A stretch of DNA of 64,000 nt. It comes from CAVTWS01 sp963738445. GTDB taxonomy: Bacteria > Actinomycetota > Acidimicrobiia > Acidimicrobiales > SHLQ01. The DNA lies in assembly GCA_963738445.1 (NCBI GenBank), contig CAVTWS010000024.1, positions 372,001 to 436,000 of the forward strand, written 5' to 3'. Shown here one piece after another: positions 8,399 through 17,926 of this stretch (its first letter is position 1; each line of letters begins with the position of its first letter). Below the pieces are notes generated by a model. It was not told the origin of the DNA. It did not search any database and saw only the letters and a program-made list of their open reading frames with translations. The position numbers and the translations under genes are program-made.

Positions 8399-9514
8399 AT
8401 GGGCATGAAGTTCGCCATGTTCTACGAGATCCCGGTGCCCCGGCCGTGGGATCGGGACTCCGAGTACCGCGCCTATCAGGAGACCATCGAGCAGGTGAAG
8501 CTCGGCGACCGGATGGGCTTCCACTCCTTCTGGACGGTCGAGCACCATTTCCTCGACGAGTACTCGCACTGCTCGAACCCCGAGGTGCTGTATGGCCACA
8601 TCGCCGCAGTCACCCAGAACCTCCGCATCGGGTACGGCGTCCGCCTCATGCCCAAGCCGTACAACCACCCGCTGCGCACGGCGGAGTCGGTGGCCGTGCT
8701 CGACCTCATCAGCAACGGTCGGGTCGAGTTCGGGACCGGCCGCTCGTCGACCCGCGCCGAGCTGGAGGGGTTCGGGGTCGACCCCACCCAGACCCGCCAG
8801 CAGTGGGAGGAAGCGATCCGTCATGTGGTCGGCGCCTGGACGAACGACACGTACGCCATGGACGGGACGTACTGGCAGTCTCCGCCGCGCCGCGTCCACC
8901 CCAAGCCGCGGCAGGATCCCCATCCGCCGATCTGGGCCGCGACATCGAGTGTCGAGGGCCACTACGAAGTCGGCGTCCGGGGACTCGGCCTGCTGTCGTT
9001 CACGGTGGGTCAACCCCCCGAAGAGCTCGCCCCCCGCCTCGCGGAGTATCGCCGCGGCCAGGCCGACTGCGAGGAGCCACTCGGCAAGTTCCGCAACTCG
9101 CAGGCTGCCACCTTCACCATGGTCCACTGCGCCGACACGAATGAAGCGGCTCGGGCCGGAGCCGAGGAGTCGTTTCTCTGGTACCCGAAGACCGCGGTTC
9201 GCCACATCGCCAGCCTGGCCGAGTGGATGCAAGAGGGCGGTCCGGCCGAGCTCGGCAACTACTCCTACGCCGCTGAGGCGCTCGACCGCCAACAGTCTGG
9301 TGTGACCTCGATGCTCACGATGGACTACCTGTGGGATTCCGGCGCCGCCGTGGTCGGCGACCCCGACCGCTGCATCGAGCTGGCCAAGCGGTACGAAGCC
9401 ATTGGGTGCGATCTGCTGTTCTGCCTCCTGAATCCGTACAAGATCAGTCATGAGGAGGTCATGCGCTCGATCGAGCTGATGGGCACGCACGTCATCCCGG
9501 CCTTCGCCGACTGA
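8399..9514 (+). CDS. LLM-class flavin-dependent oxidoreductase
   Basis: Bacterial luciferase-like TIM-barrel monooxygenase using FMN or F420. Seen: the KFAMFYEIPVPRP N-terminus, SFWTVEHHF (the family's typical EHH motif), and VEFGTGRSS. Length 371 aa. Start choice: GGAGG at 8385-8389 is 9 nt before the ATG at 8399; MKFAMF at 8405 is a possible alternative. The protein probably oxidises a hydrophobic substrate. It lies divergent to the esterase/MFS operon. Confidence 0.9.
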   Translation: MGMKFAMFYEIPVPRPWDRDSEYRAYQETIEQVKLGDRMGFHSFWTVEHHFLDEYSHCSNPEVLYGHIAAVTQNLRIGYGVRLMPKPYNHPLRTAESVAVLDLISNGRVEFGTGRSSTRAELEGFGVDPTQTRQQWEEAIRHVVGAWTNDTYAMDGTYWQSPPRRVHPKPRQDPHPPIWAATSSVEGHYEVGVRGLGLLSFTVGQPPEELAPRLAEYRRGQADCEEPLGKFRNSQAATFTMVHCADTNEAARAGAEESFLWYPKTAVRHIASLAEWMQEGGPAELGNYSYAAEALDRQQSGVTSMLTMDYLWDSGAAVVGDPDRCIELAKRYEAIGCDLLFCLLNPYKISHEEVMRSIELMGTHVIPAFAD

Positions 9515-9596
9515 CCCTTCGTACCGGGCATGGCGCCAGCCTCGGCTCGTGGCCTCCTACGATGGTCGGGGCGACGGTTACGAGGAGCAGCGAGTC

Positions 9597-10220
9597 GTGT
9601 GGAGAGCGGAGGTGCGCGGCCTGTTGGTCGTCATCGTCGTCGGAGTGGCGATCGTGGTCCTCGTCATGAAGCTGGACACGTACGGCGAGGACGAATCGTC
9701 GGCCGCTCCCAGCTCGACCACCGAGGCGCCGACGACCACCACCACCACCCCGCTACCGGTGGAACCGGTCGACGCCTTGTGCGCCCGCGTCGACGAGTTG
9801 GAGGCCGAGATCGTCGACCGCATCTTCAACCCGGTGCTGACACCGATCGAAGAAGTCCTCTTCCAGTTCTTCAACGATGTCAGCGCCTTGGATCTCGGAG
9901 CCGTGGGAGCTGAATACCGCGCCGCGGCCGCGTTCTACGAACGTTACAACGCGCTCGCTGGCCCGTACGGCTTCGATCCCGAGCGGGTCGTGGTGGAAGC
10001 GCCGGACGACATCTACCTCCAATGGCGATCCCTCGTCACCGGCGACGCCCTCGGCATCGAGGCGACGAGCGCCAGCCTCGGGTTCCTCTGCGGGGTGAGC
10101 ATGCCGGTGCCCCTCACCTACGACATCGACGACATCGAGGACCTCGAGGACGACTTCGAGCGAGAACGCGAACGCTTCCAGGCCGCGTTGGGTTTCGTCA
10201 GCAGCCTCCCCGACGGGTGA
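9597..10220 (+). CDS. Hypothetical membrane-anchored protein
   Basis: Unknown function. One transmembrane segment (LLVVIVVGVAIVVLV) sits near the N-terminus. A Ser/Thr/Pro-rich linker (TTTTTTPLP) follows, typical of extracytoplasmic stalks in actinobacteria, then an acidic helical domain with two Cys (ALCARV and FLCGVS) about 110 residues apart. The GTG at 9597 has GAGGAG 9 nt upstream; an in-frame GTG at 9549 would extend it by 16 residues. The domain is probably outside the membrane with the N-terminus inside. Confidence 0.65.
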   Translation: MWRAEVRGLLVVIVVGVAIVVLVMKLDTYGEDESSAAPSSTTEAPTTTTTTPLPVEPVDALCARVDELEAEIVDRIFNPVLTPIEEVLFQFFNDVSALDLGAVGAEYRAAAAFYERYNALAGPYGFDPERVVVEAPDDIYLQWRSLVTGDALGIEATSASLGFLCGVSMPVPLTYDIDDIEDLEDDFERERERFQAALGFVSSLPDG

Positions 10221-10247
10221 GATCGCAGTGAGGTCGACGAGAAGTGG

Positions 10248-11108
10248 TCAGGACTCGCTGACGACCGGGTTCGACAAGACGCCGATCCCGCTGATGTCGA
10301 CCTCGACGATGTCGCCGTCGGTCAGCCATATCTGCGGATCGCGCGCCGACCCGACGCCTCCCGGCGTTCCGGTGGCGATGACATCGCCGGCCTCGAGCGT
10401 GGTGAAGATCGAGCAGAACGAGATCAGGGTCGGGAGATCGAAGATCAGGAGGTCGGTGGTGGCGTCCTGGAGCACCTCGCCGTTGACCCGAGTCTGCAGC
10501 CGGAGGGTCGTGGGATCGGGCACCTCGTCCGTCGTGACGATCCAAGGCCCGAACGAGCCCGAGCGATCGAAGTTCTTGCCGGGCGTGAACTGCGACGTGT
10601 GGCGCTGATAGTCGCGGACGCTGCCGTCCATGAAACACGAGTAGCCGGCCACGTGATCGAGGGCGTCGGCGGCCGCGATAGCGCGCCCGGGCTTCCCGAT
10701 GATCACCGCCAGCTCGCCCTCGTAGTCGAGCTTGGTGCTGGCTCTGGGGACCTCGATCGGGACGTTGTGGCCCACGAGCGAAGACGGGAACCGGGTGAAC
10801 ACGGTGGGGTGCTGGGTGTCCTGACCACGACCCGTCTCGGCTCGATGGGCGTGGTAGTTGAGACCGATGCACAGGATCCGGCGCGGTTCGGGGACCGGTG
10901 GGAGCAACGTGACCGAGCTCAGCGGGAACGACGGTGCGGTCGACGCCGCCGCCGCCAACAGGTCGAGGCGGGCGGTACCGAGCAATCGGCTGATCGGGTG
11001 GAACTCGGGGCCGCAGTCAGCCACGACGGTGTCGGCCCCGGTGCCGGTGACGACCCCGACGGAGGGCGATGAATCGCCGTCGCGGTGCACGAACGTGATG
11101 ATGCGCAT
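10248..11108 (-). CDS. Fumarylacetoacetate hydrolase family protein
   Basis: FAH-fold hydrolase or decarboxylase acting on beta-diketo acids or ring-cleavage products. Recognisable segments are ILCIGLNYHAH, the metal-binding region with LDYEGELAVIIG, and GDVIATGTPGGVG near the C-terminus. The 286-aa length is typical. A GAGGG lies 4 nt before the ATG at 11108. The adjacent acyl-CoA ligase gene on the same strand upstream suggests a degradation pathway. The exact substrate cannot be assigned. Confidence 0.88.
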   Translation of the reverse strand: MRIITFVHRDGDSSPSVGVVTGTGADTVVADCGPEFHPISRLLGTARLDLLAAAASTAPSFPLSSVTLLPPVPEPRRILCIGLNYHAHRAETGRGQDTQHPTVFTRFPSSLVGHNVPIEVPRASTKLDYEGELAVIIGKPGRAIAAADALDHVAGYSCFMDGSVRDYQRHTSQFTPGKNFDRSGSFGPWIVTTDEVPDPTTLRLQTRVNGEVLQDATTDLLIFDLPTLISFCSIFTTLEAGDVIATGTPGGVGSARDPQIWLTDGDIVEVDISGIGVLSNPVVSES

Positions 11109-11122
11109 GATTCCCTCAAGCC

Positions 11123-11179
11123 TCCCTGGTTCGCCGCGACGCGGCTCAGTATCCCTGGTTCGCCGCGACGCGGCTCAGT
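11123..11179. repeat. Direct duplication, two 28-nt copies, period 29
   Basis: The same 28-nt string occupies 11123-11150 and 11152-11179. Each copy contains a GC-rich palindromic core (GCCGCG-TCGCGGC). The stop codon of the acyl-CoA ligase gene falls inside the second copy, so the repeat lies between two same-strand genes. Confidence 0.8.
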
Positions 11180-12851
11180 CCTCGTGCATGCCGGTGTCGT
11201 GGTCGCCGCCGAGGGCGCCCTTGACGATCTTGCCCGCCGCGTTGCGGGGCAACGGCTCGATGCGGATCTCCCACAGGCTCGGCACCTTGTAGCCGGCGAG
11301 GGTCTCGCCGCACCACGCGGCCAGCTCGTCGGGGTCGAGGGTCACGCCGGGTTCGAGCACGACGACGGCCTTGACCTCCTGACCGAGCTCGTCGTGGTCG
11401 ACCCCGATCACGGCCGACTCGTGGACTGCCGGGTGCGCATCGAGACGGTGCTCGATCTCGATCGGATAGATGTTCTCGGCCGCCCGCAGGATCATGTCCC
11501 GGGCTCTCGAGTTGATGTAGAGCCAGCCGTCCTCGAACCGGCCGATATCGCCCATGGCCAACCATCGGCCCGGTTTGATCGTGGCGGCCGTCGCCTCGGG
11601 GTTCCGGAAGTACTCGAGCATCGTGTAGGCGCTGCGCACATGGATCTCGCCGTCGACCCCCTCGGGGCATTGGCGGCCCTCGGGATCGCGGATCTCGACG
11701 TCGAAGGTCACGTTGGCCCGCCCGGCCGAGGTCGCCCGTTCGATGAAGTCCCGACCCCCGATGCTGGTCAACACGGCGACCGACTCACTCGATCCGTAGC
11801 CCATGCCGAACTGGGGCGAAGCGTTCGGGAAGGCCTCCCTCAGGCGCATCTGGAGATCCGGGGCGAGGGGCGCGCCGCCGAAACCCATGTTCACGATGCT
11901 GGACGTATCGAACTCGTCGAGGCGGCCACACGACAGGACCCGAGGGCCCATCGAGCCCATCGCGGTCCAGGTGGTGATCCGCTCCGTCTGGATCATCCGC
12001 AAGACGTCGACCGGGTCGAACGCACCCCGACGGAACACCATCTTGCCGCCGAACAGCAGCGAGGACAGCGTCATCCCATGGAGCCCGGAGACGTGGAACA
12101 GCGGCGAGGTGGCGAGCACAACATTCTGGCTCGGCGGCGCCGAGGGGTTCTGGCCGGCCCGGGCCAGCATCGCCATCCGCTCGGCGCCGTTGTAGATCAT
12201 GCCGTGCATGAATCCGATGAGCCCTCGGTGCGAGATCAACGGCGCCTTGGGCCGACCCGTCGTACCGCTGGTGAACTGGATCAAGGCCGCGTCGTCCTCG
12301 TCGATCGGTACGTCGGGCAGGTCGGCACCGGGGGCATGGCCGACGAGATCCGCGAAACCGGTCTCGATCTCGAGGATCGGCCCGGTGAAGGCGTGGCGAT
12401 CGACGCGCTCCAGCCGGCGGCGGTCCCCGATGAGGAGACGGGGCTCGGTCAGCTCCAACCCGTGGGCGATCTCGTCGGTCGTCCACCATCCGTTGAGGGC
12501 GGTGCCGATGGCGCCCAGGCTGACCGTCGCGAAGTAGGCGACGATCCACTCGGGACAGTTCGCGGCCAGTATCGCGACCCGATCGCCGGGCCCGACGCCG
12601 TACCCGGCCCGCAGGCCGGCGGCCACCGAGGCCACCTGGTCGACGAACTCGTCGAAGGTGATGCGCTGGCCGTCGAGGACCATGAACTCGGCGGCGCCGA
12701 AGTTCCGCGCCGATGCCACCCACTGGCGCATCGACCGGGTTCGATGTTTGAACACCGGCATCATCTCGCCGAGGACGTCCTCCACGACCACCTCGAAGGG
12801 ACCGCCGGGACCGGTGAGCTCGGCGCGAACCTGGGCTCGGATCTCATCCAT
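11175..12851 (-). CDS. AMP-dependent acyl-CoA synthetase/ligase
   Basis: Activates a carboxylic acid as acyl-AMP, then acyl-CoA. Adenylation-fold signatures are the phosphate loop FTSGTTGRPK, GYGSSES (motif A5), MGDIGRFEDGW (motif A7/A8) and the C-terminal PRNAAGKIVKG with the catalytic Lys. Length 558 aa fits fatty-acyl or aryl-CoA ligases. The ATG at 12851 is chosen since homology begins about 40 residues later and upstream codons look non-coding. It neighbours an FAH hydrolase and an SDR gene. Confidence 0.92.
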   Translation of the reverse strand: MDEIRAQVRAELTGPGGPFEVVVEDVLGEMMPVFKHRTRSMRQWVASARNFGAAEFMVLDGQRITFDEFVDQVASVAAGLRAGYGVGPGDRVAILAANCPEWIVAYFATVSLGAIGTALNGWWTTDEIAHGLELTEPRLLIGDRRRLERVDRHAFTGPILEIETGFADLVGHAPGADLPDVPIDEDDAALIQFTSGTTGRPKAPLISHRGLIGFMHGMIYNGAERMAMLARAGQNPSAPPSQNVVLATSPLFHVSGLHGMTLSSLLFGGKMVFRRGAFDPVDVLRMIQTERITTWTAMGSMGPRVLSCGRLDEFDTSSIVNMGFGGAPLAPDLQMRLREAFPNASPQFGMGYGSSESVAVLTSIGGRDFIERATSAGRANVTFDVEIRDPEGRQCPEGVDGEIHVRSAYTMLEYFRNPEATAATIKPGRWLAMGDIGRFEDGWLYINSRARDMILRAAENIYPIEIEHRLDAHPAVHESAVIGVDHDELGQEVKAVVVLEPGVTLDPDELAAWCGETLAGYKVPSLWEIRIEPLPRNAAGKIVKGALGGDHDTGMHED

Positions 12852-12917
12852 GGCGCTAGGTTGGCCGACGGGCGCCCCGAGTTCCACTCGCATGACCAGC
12901 GACCCCAGGAGACTCCC

Positions 12918-13649
12918 GTGACCCCACTCGAGACCGCCGCCGCCCTGGCCGCGCCGATCGGCGCGCTGGGAGGCCGCTGGATGCTGGACCCCGCCACGTT
13001 CGCACGCGGAGCCGAGATCGGGTTCCCGCCCGGGTTCGAGTACTACGCCATGGGTCGCCTCGGTGTTCTCGGCGACGTGACGCCGGGCGTCGTGGTGGCC
13101 GGAGCCGTCATGTTCGAACCTGGCCTGGTCGCTCAATTGTGGGCCAAGGCTCGCACCCTCGGAGAGCCGGCGGCGGTCTCGGCGCACTACGCCACCGCGT
13201 GTCACGAATGGGGACGCCAGCACCTCGGCGGCAACGACGGCCTCGACCGGGTGGCCGAGTTGCTCGACCGTGTCGTCTCCAACGCATCGGTCGCCGGGCT
13301 GCCGTTGTTCGCCGGATGGCAAGCGATGGAACGCCCCGACGACGGGCCCGCTGCGGCATGCCAGCTGATCCACACCATGCGTGAGCTCCGGTTCGGAAAC
13401 CACTCGCTCGCCGTGCTGGCCGAAGGCCTCACTCCCATCGAGGCGGTGCTGGCCGGCCCGGGCGGCGCCGGCAACGCGGCAATGTTCGGTTGGGCCGAGC
13501 CCTACCCCGAGATCACCGAGGAAATCCGGGACCGCCGGGCGGCGGCCGAGTCACGCACGAACGCGTTGGTGGCTCCCGCCCTGACCATCCTCTCCGGCGA
13601 CGAGCGCTCCGAGCTCGTACAGCGGATCGTCGGTCTCGAAGTGAGCTGA
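12918..13649 (+). CDS. SCO6745-type hypothetical protein
   Basis: A 243-residue, largely helical soluble protein resembling the uncharacterised actinobacterial SCO6745 family. The pattern is an N-terminal LGGRWMLDP segment, FEYYAMGRLGVLGD, a central HTMRELRFGNHSLAV helix and a C-terminal acidic helix. No catalytic motif is clear. The GTG at 12918 has AGGAG a few bases upstream. It is divergent from the acyl-CoA ligase and followed by an SDR gene. Biochemical function is unknown. Confidence 0.7.
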   Translation: MTPLETAAALAAPIGALGGRWMLDPATFARGAEIGFPPGFEYYAMGRLGVLGDVTPGVVVAGAVMFEPGLVAQLWAKARTLGEPAAVSAHYATACHEWGRQHLGGNDGLDRVAELLDRVVSNASVAGLPLFAGWQAMERPDDGPAAACQLIHTMRELRFGNHSLAVLAEGLTPIEAVLAGPGGAGNAAMFGWAEPYPEITEEIRDRRAAAESRTNALVAPALTILSGDERSELVQRIVGLEVS

Positions 13650-13715
13650 ACCGACCCTCCCCGCTCGCCGTCTCGAAGGGCTGTCGACGTGGTCGTCATG
13701 CAAGACTGACCGGCC

Positions 13716-14477
13716 ATGGGAACGATCGACATCACACCTTCGACCGGCGTCGTCATCACCGGAGGTGCCTCGGGCATCGGCCGGGCCAGCGCCACCGCGC
13801 TGGCCGAGGTCGGTCGGCCAGTCGCCATCTGGGACCTCAACGGCGCCGCCGCCGAGACGGCCGCGAGTGAGCTCGCGGCCCAGTACGGCGTGGCGACGAT
13901 CGGACTCGGCATCGACGTGACCGACAAGGAGTCGCTGCCGGCGGCGATCCTCCGCACCCGCACCGCCATCGGCACCATCGGCGGGTTGGTGCATGCCGCG
14001 GGTGCCGTGCGCCCGGGCCCTATCGAGTCACTCGACGAGTCCAGCTGGGACATGGTGCTCGACGTCAACCTCTCCGCCGAGGTGTGGATCGTCAAGGCGC
14101 TCCTCCCCGACCTCCGCGCCAACGCCGGATCGGCCATCGTCGGGATCGCCTCGATCGAAGGCCTGGTCGGTCACTGGGCGATCCCGTCGTACTGCGCATC
14201 GAAGTCGGGTCTCCTCGGCCTCACCCGCTCACTCGCCGACGCCCTGGCCGCCGATGGCATACGGGTCAATGCCGTGTGCCCGGGCTACATCGAGACGCCG
14301 ATGCTGGCCCCGTCACTCGAGGCCACCCGCGGCGGCATGGAGGCGGCCTCGATGTTGGGGCGGCTGGGCCAGCCCGCCGACATCGCCAAACCGGTGCGCT
14401 TCCTCCTGAGCGACCAGGCCTCGTTCATGACCGGCACCTATCTCGTCGTCGACGGCGGCACCACCGCCAAGGGTTGA
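13716..14477 (+). CDS. Short-chain dehydrogenase/reductase (SDR)
   Basis: NAD(P)-dependent oxidoreductase with a Rossmann fold. It has TGGASGIGRA (cofactor-binding TGxxxGIG), an acidic residue after beta-2 (IWDLNG, favouring NAD), the catalytic YxxxK as YCASK with an upstream Ser (GIASIEG), and the C-terminal TGTYLVVDGG of classical SDRs. Length 253 aa is exact for the class. The substrate is an unknown alcohol or ketone. Confidence 0.92.
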   Translation: MGTIDITPSTGVVITGGASGIGRASATALAEVGRPVAIWDLNGAAAETAASELAAQYGVATIGLGIDVTDKESLPAAILRTRTAIGTIGGLVHAAGAVRPGPIESLDESSWDMVLDVNLSAEVWIVKALLPDLRANAGSAIVGIASIEGLVGHWAIPSYCASKSGLLGLTRSLADALAADGIRVNAVCPGYIETPMLAPSLEATRGGMEAASMLGRLGQPADIAKPVRFLLSDQASFMTGTYLVVDGGTTAKG

Positions 14478-14526
14478 TGGTCCCGCCGCGAGAGGCACAA
14501 CCAGATACCGGTCGCGGGCCCGGCCA

Positions 14527-15391
14527 TCACGAACCGGTCGCCTCGGCGGCCGCCCATTCGTCGAACACCGCCCGGGCGATGTCCGGACGACGTGTGTAGA
14601 CACCGTCGACCCCGGCGTCGGCGAGATCTCGCAAGGTCTCGGGATCGTCGACGGTCCAGGTGAAGATGGCCAGGCCGTGGTCGTGCGACCACGACACGCT
14701 GTCCGGGTCGAACCGATCGGCCCGGTACGGTGGCTGGCCGATCGGTGCCGGCGCGCACCATCTGCCGCCTGAGTCTCGGGCGTCGCGCATCTCGTCGACA
14801 TCGGCGTTGGTGGTCGTCAGCAGAACTCCGGGACAGCGCTGCACCGCCTCGTAGCCGGCGCGGTCCTCGTCGGCACTGAGGTAGATGCGATCGATGCTCG
14901 CGGTGTCGACCAGGACCTCGCACAAGGCGTCACTCATCGACGGCGCGAACTGTTTGATCTCGATGGAGATGATGCCGTCGGGGAAGGTGGTCAGAACCTG
15001 CTCGAGCGAAGGCACGGGTACGGCCTCAACAATGGGTTCTCCGGACCATCCGACGCCGCGTGTCGAGTCGCCGCACATCGGCCCAACTGGTCTCGTCGAC
15101 ATTGCCGACGAATCCGGTGGTCGCCTCCAGGCTGCGGTCGTGGGCGGTGACGACGACGCCGTCGGAGGTCATCCGTACGTCGACGTCGAGGATGTCGGCG
15201 CCGGCGTCGAGGGAACGCCTGAGCGCCAGCAACGTGTTGGCGGGGCCCAGTCCCTCCCCACCGGCATGGGCGATGACCTGAGGCGGTGATGATCGGAACG
15301 TACTCGGCCGGCACACCGACGCTACGGGGTCACTCGACGCGCACGCGGTGACCAGGAAGCAGAGGAAGCCGGCCCGTTTCCACCGCCTCAT
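14527..15391 (-). CDS. Glycerophosphodiester phosphodiesterase-like lipoprotein, apparent frameshift
   Basis: The two halves lie in different frames: residues from the ATG at 15391 (lipobox LVTAC, then IAHAGGEGLGP, LDVDVRMTSDGVVVTAHD) run to DVRRLDTR near 15060. The continuation (GVGWSGEPIVEAVPVPSLEQVL to the stop at 14527) is one frame away. The total is 865 nt, one base too many, so a single insertion at about 15050-15068 restores a roughly 287-aa lipoprotein. GDPD enzymes release glycerol-3-phosphate from deacylated phospholipids. Some active-site positions differ from the consensus (HAG for HRG, PAN for PEN, DVD for ELD), so activity is uncertain. Sequencing error or true pseudogene cannot be separated here. 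Confidence 0.75.
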
Positions 15392-15425
15392 CGGACGTCT
15401 CGTTCTGTGGGGCGGGGCGGCATGG

Positions 15426-17111
15426 TCATCGCAGGGCGGCCCGGACCCGGCCGCTGAGCAGATCGATGGCCAGGGACACCACCACGAGGGCCAGCACGGT
15501 CGTCAACATCGCCGATTCGTCGAAGGCGGCGTTCTGCTGGGCCAGGAGTCGACCAAGGCCGCCCGCGCCCACGAGACCGACGATCACGGTCTCTCGGGCC
15601 GCGACCTCCCATCGGTACAGGCCGAGCGACGCCAGCCGTGGCGTCACGATCGGCACGAGACCGTAGAGCGCAGCAGCAGCCGGTCTCGCTCCCGATGTCA
15701 CCAGCTGCTCGTGCACTTGCCGGTCAGCATGCTCGATCGCTTCGGCCTGCAACCGCGCCAGGACACCGAGCGTGTAGATGGCGAGCCCAAGGCCGCCGGC
15801 CAGCGGTCCGGGGTAGACGACGAACAGCACGAGGAGCGCCCACACCGGGGGCGGAACGCAGCGCAGGAACAGCAGGAAGCAGCGGGCCGTCGCTCCGCTG
15901 ATTCGGCGGGCCGCCGACGATCGCTTCGTCGGGGCGGGGCGAGCGGCGAGGAAAGCCAGTGGTACCGCGAAAACGCCGGCCACCGTGATGGCCACGACCG
16001 AGAGCGAAACGGTGTCCACGATCGCCGCGCCGAGGGTCTCCCAGCCTCCACGAGGAAGGGTTGGCGGCCATGCCTGGCCTCCGAGCGATGCCAACCGTCT
16101 CCAGGGGTCGTCCTCCAGGAGCCGTGACGGCTGGAGACCGAGGTGGACGACCGCCGCCGCCGCTCCCAGCGAGGCGACGATGGCGGATCCGATCACCATC
16201 ACCCTTCCGGGACTCCGCCTGAGCCGAGCGCTCCACCAGTCGGCGAGGGCCGACAGGGCCGCCAACGCCGCCAGCAGCGTCCAGATCTCCTCGTAACGGA
16301 GTGACTGGAGGCTGACGGCGATCTGGTAGCCCAACCCGCCCGCCCCGATCATGCCGAGCACCGTCGACGCGCGGACGGAGCATTCGAGACGGTACAACCC
16401 GTATGACACGATCTCGGGCAGCACCGTCGGGGCGATGCCGTAGCACGTCGACGCCAGGCGTCCAGCTCCTGCGGCTCGATAGGAACGGTAGGCGACACCG
16501 CCTTCGTCGTCGATGCTCTCGGCGACCACCTTGGCGGTGATGGCACCGTAGGGGATGGCGATGGCGAGCACGGCCACCCACGGGTCGAGGCCGAGCACCC
16601 TGAGCAGGATCAAGCCCCACACCGCCTCGTGCGTCCCCCGCGGGAGAGCGGCCAGACCGCGCGAAACGAGCAATCCGACGACCGGCCATCGACTCCGCCG
16701 AATCGGGTCGGCGCTCCACCAGGTCTCGCTGACGGCGAGGCCACCGACGAGGCCGATCACGAGCGAGAGCGCGGTGCCGGCGAGCGCGTAGGAAGCGGTC
16801 GTGAGCGCCGAGTCGGCCACGATGCGCAAGAAGGCGGCGTCGGTCGTCGGGTGGGCCGCGGCGGCGAAAAACTTCCGAACCAACCCGAACCCGGCGGGAT
16901 TGGTCAGCTCGGGCCGGCTCAGCGCCGAGTGGAAGCTCCAGACGATGAGGAGCGCCAAACCGGCGAACCACCACCGACGGGTCGAGCCCGCGCCGGCCGG
17001 GGCTCGGGCGGGATCCCGTGGTTGCCCGCTCTCGGCCGGAGGCACCCGCGTCAAGGTCGGGACCGGCATCAACCTCCCTCGGTCGAGCTCGGAGGCGAGA
17101 CCGGTGCTCAT
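15426..17111 (-). CDS. ABC transporter permease, fused PhnE-type duplicate (putative selenate/oxyanion uptake)
   Basis: A 561-residue membrane protein with two complete binding-protein-dependent permease domains in one chain. Each has the EAA-like loop: VAYRSYRAAGAG with GMIGAGGLGYQIA in the first, VHEQLVTSGARP with GLVGAGGLGRLLA in the second. It would form the entire channel with two copies of the ATPase. As printed, the ATG at 17111 overlaps the ATPase stop as ATGA. If the ATPase frameshift is corrected, the gap is 22 nt. Substrate is inferred from the binding protein: phosphonate-like or selenate. Confidence 0.88.
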   Translation of the reverse strand: MSTGLASELDRGRLMPVPTLTRVPPAESGQPRDPARAPAGAGSTRRWWFAGLALLIVWSFHSALSRPELTNPAGFGLVRKFFAAAAHPTTDAAFLRIVADSALTTASYALAGTALSLVIGLVGGLAVSETWWSADPIRRSRWPVVGLLVSRGLAALPRGTHEAVWGLILLRVLGLDPWVAVLAIAIPYGAITAKVVAESIDDEGGVAYRSYRAAGAGRLASTCYGIAPTVLPEIVSYGLYRLECSVRASTVLGMIGAGGLGYQIAVSLQSLRYEEIWTLLAALAALSALADWWSARLRRSPGRVMVIGSAIVASLGAAAAVVHLGLQPSRLLEDDPWRRLASLGGQAWPPTLPRGGWETLGAAIVDTVSLSVVAITVAGVFAVPLAFLAARPAPTKRSSAARRISGATARCFLLFLRCVPPPVWALLVLFVVYPGPLAGGLGLAIYTLGVLARLQAEAIEHADRQVHEQLVTSGARPAAAALYGLVPIVTPRLASLGLYRWEVAARETVIVGLVGAGGLGRLLAQQNAAFDESAMLTTVLALVVVSLAIDLLSGRVRAALR

Positions 17112-17926
17112 GGGCGCCGACGCGAGGACGTCGTCATCGTGGCGCCACCTCGTAGAGGGTGCGGGCCACCGAGTCGTCCACCTCGCCGGAGGGGAGATCG
17201 AAGACGATGGCGCCGGCAGCGCAGGCCGACGATCCGGTCGAAATGCTTCACCGCCAGCCCGAAATCGTGCAGGGTGACGAGGAGCGCACGTGGTCGGTGA
17301 CCCGATCGGCCGGCGGCGGCGACGAGCGAGGACACGACATCGTGGGCTCTCACCGGGTCGAGGCTGGCCACTGGCTCGTCGGCCAGGACGAGATCGGCGT
17401 CCTGCACCACCATCCGCGCCAGCGCGACACGTTGACGCTCTCCGCCGGACAGGGAATCGGTACGGCGTCGGACGGTGTGTTCGATCCCGAACTCGGCCAG
17501 CACGGATCGAACCTGATGGGTGCCGCGAGGGCTGATCAACGAGAGCACCGAGCGAGCCGTGGACCACTCGGCGAGACGACCGGCGTTGACGTTGTGGACC
17601 ACCTTGAGCGAGCCCGGGAGATGCAGCCCCTGCGGCACGGTGGCGATGCGGGCCCGCAAGGCGCGGAGTTGTTTGGCCGAGAGGTCGCCGGGCCGCGCAC
17701 CGAGCACCTCGACCGACCCTGAGGTCTGGGCCAGCGAGGTGTTCACCACCGACAGGAGCGTTGTCTTGCCCGCTCCGCTCGGGCCCACGAGGGCGACACG
17801 CTGCCCCCGATGGACCCTGAGTCGGACGCCATCCAGCGCCCGGGTGGTGCCTCGGTCCACCACGACATCGGTGAGGTCGACGACGACGTCGTCGACCGCT
17901 GCTGGAGCAGAGCGGGGTCCAGCCAT
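17108..17926 (-). CDS. ABC transporter ATP-binding protein, PhnC-type (C-terminus apparently frameshifted)
   Basis: ATPase of the importer: Walker A GPSGAGKTT, signature LSGGERQRVALAR, Walker B ADLVLADEPVASLDP, and the H-loop in LLVTLHDFG. Its start overlaps the binding-protein stop as TGATG. After HFDRIVGLR the printed frame turns into an Arg-rich tail. Removing one base near 17215-17223 instead gives AGAIVFDLPSGEV and ends EVAPR with a stop at 17134, as PhnC proteins normally do. A one-base insertion is therefore very likely in this record. It energises the fused permease downstream. Confidence 0.9.
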   Translation of the reverse strand: MAGPRSAPAAVDDVVVDLTDVVVDRGTTRALDGVRLRVHRGQRVALVGPSGAGKTTLLSVVNTSLAQTSGSVEVLGARPGDLSAKQLRALRARIATVPQGLHLPGSLKVVHNVNAGRLAEWSTARSVLSLISPRGTHQVRSVLAEFGIEHTVRRRTDSLSGGERQRVALARMVVQDADLVLADEPVASLDPVRAHDVVSSLVAAAGRSGHRPRALLVTLHDFGLAVKHFDRIVGLRCRRHRLRSPLRRGGRLGGPHPLRGGATMTTSSRRRP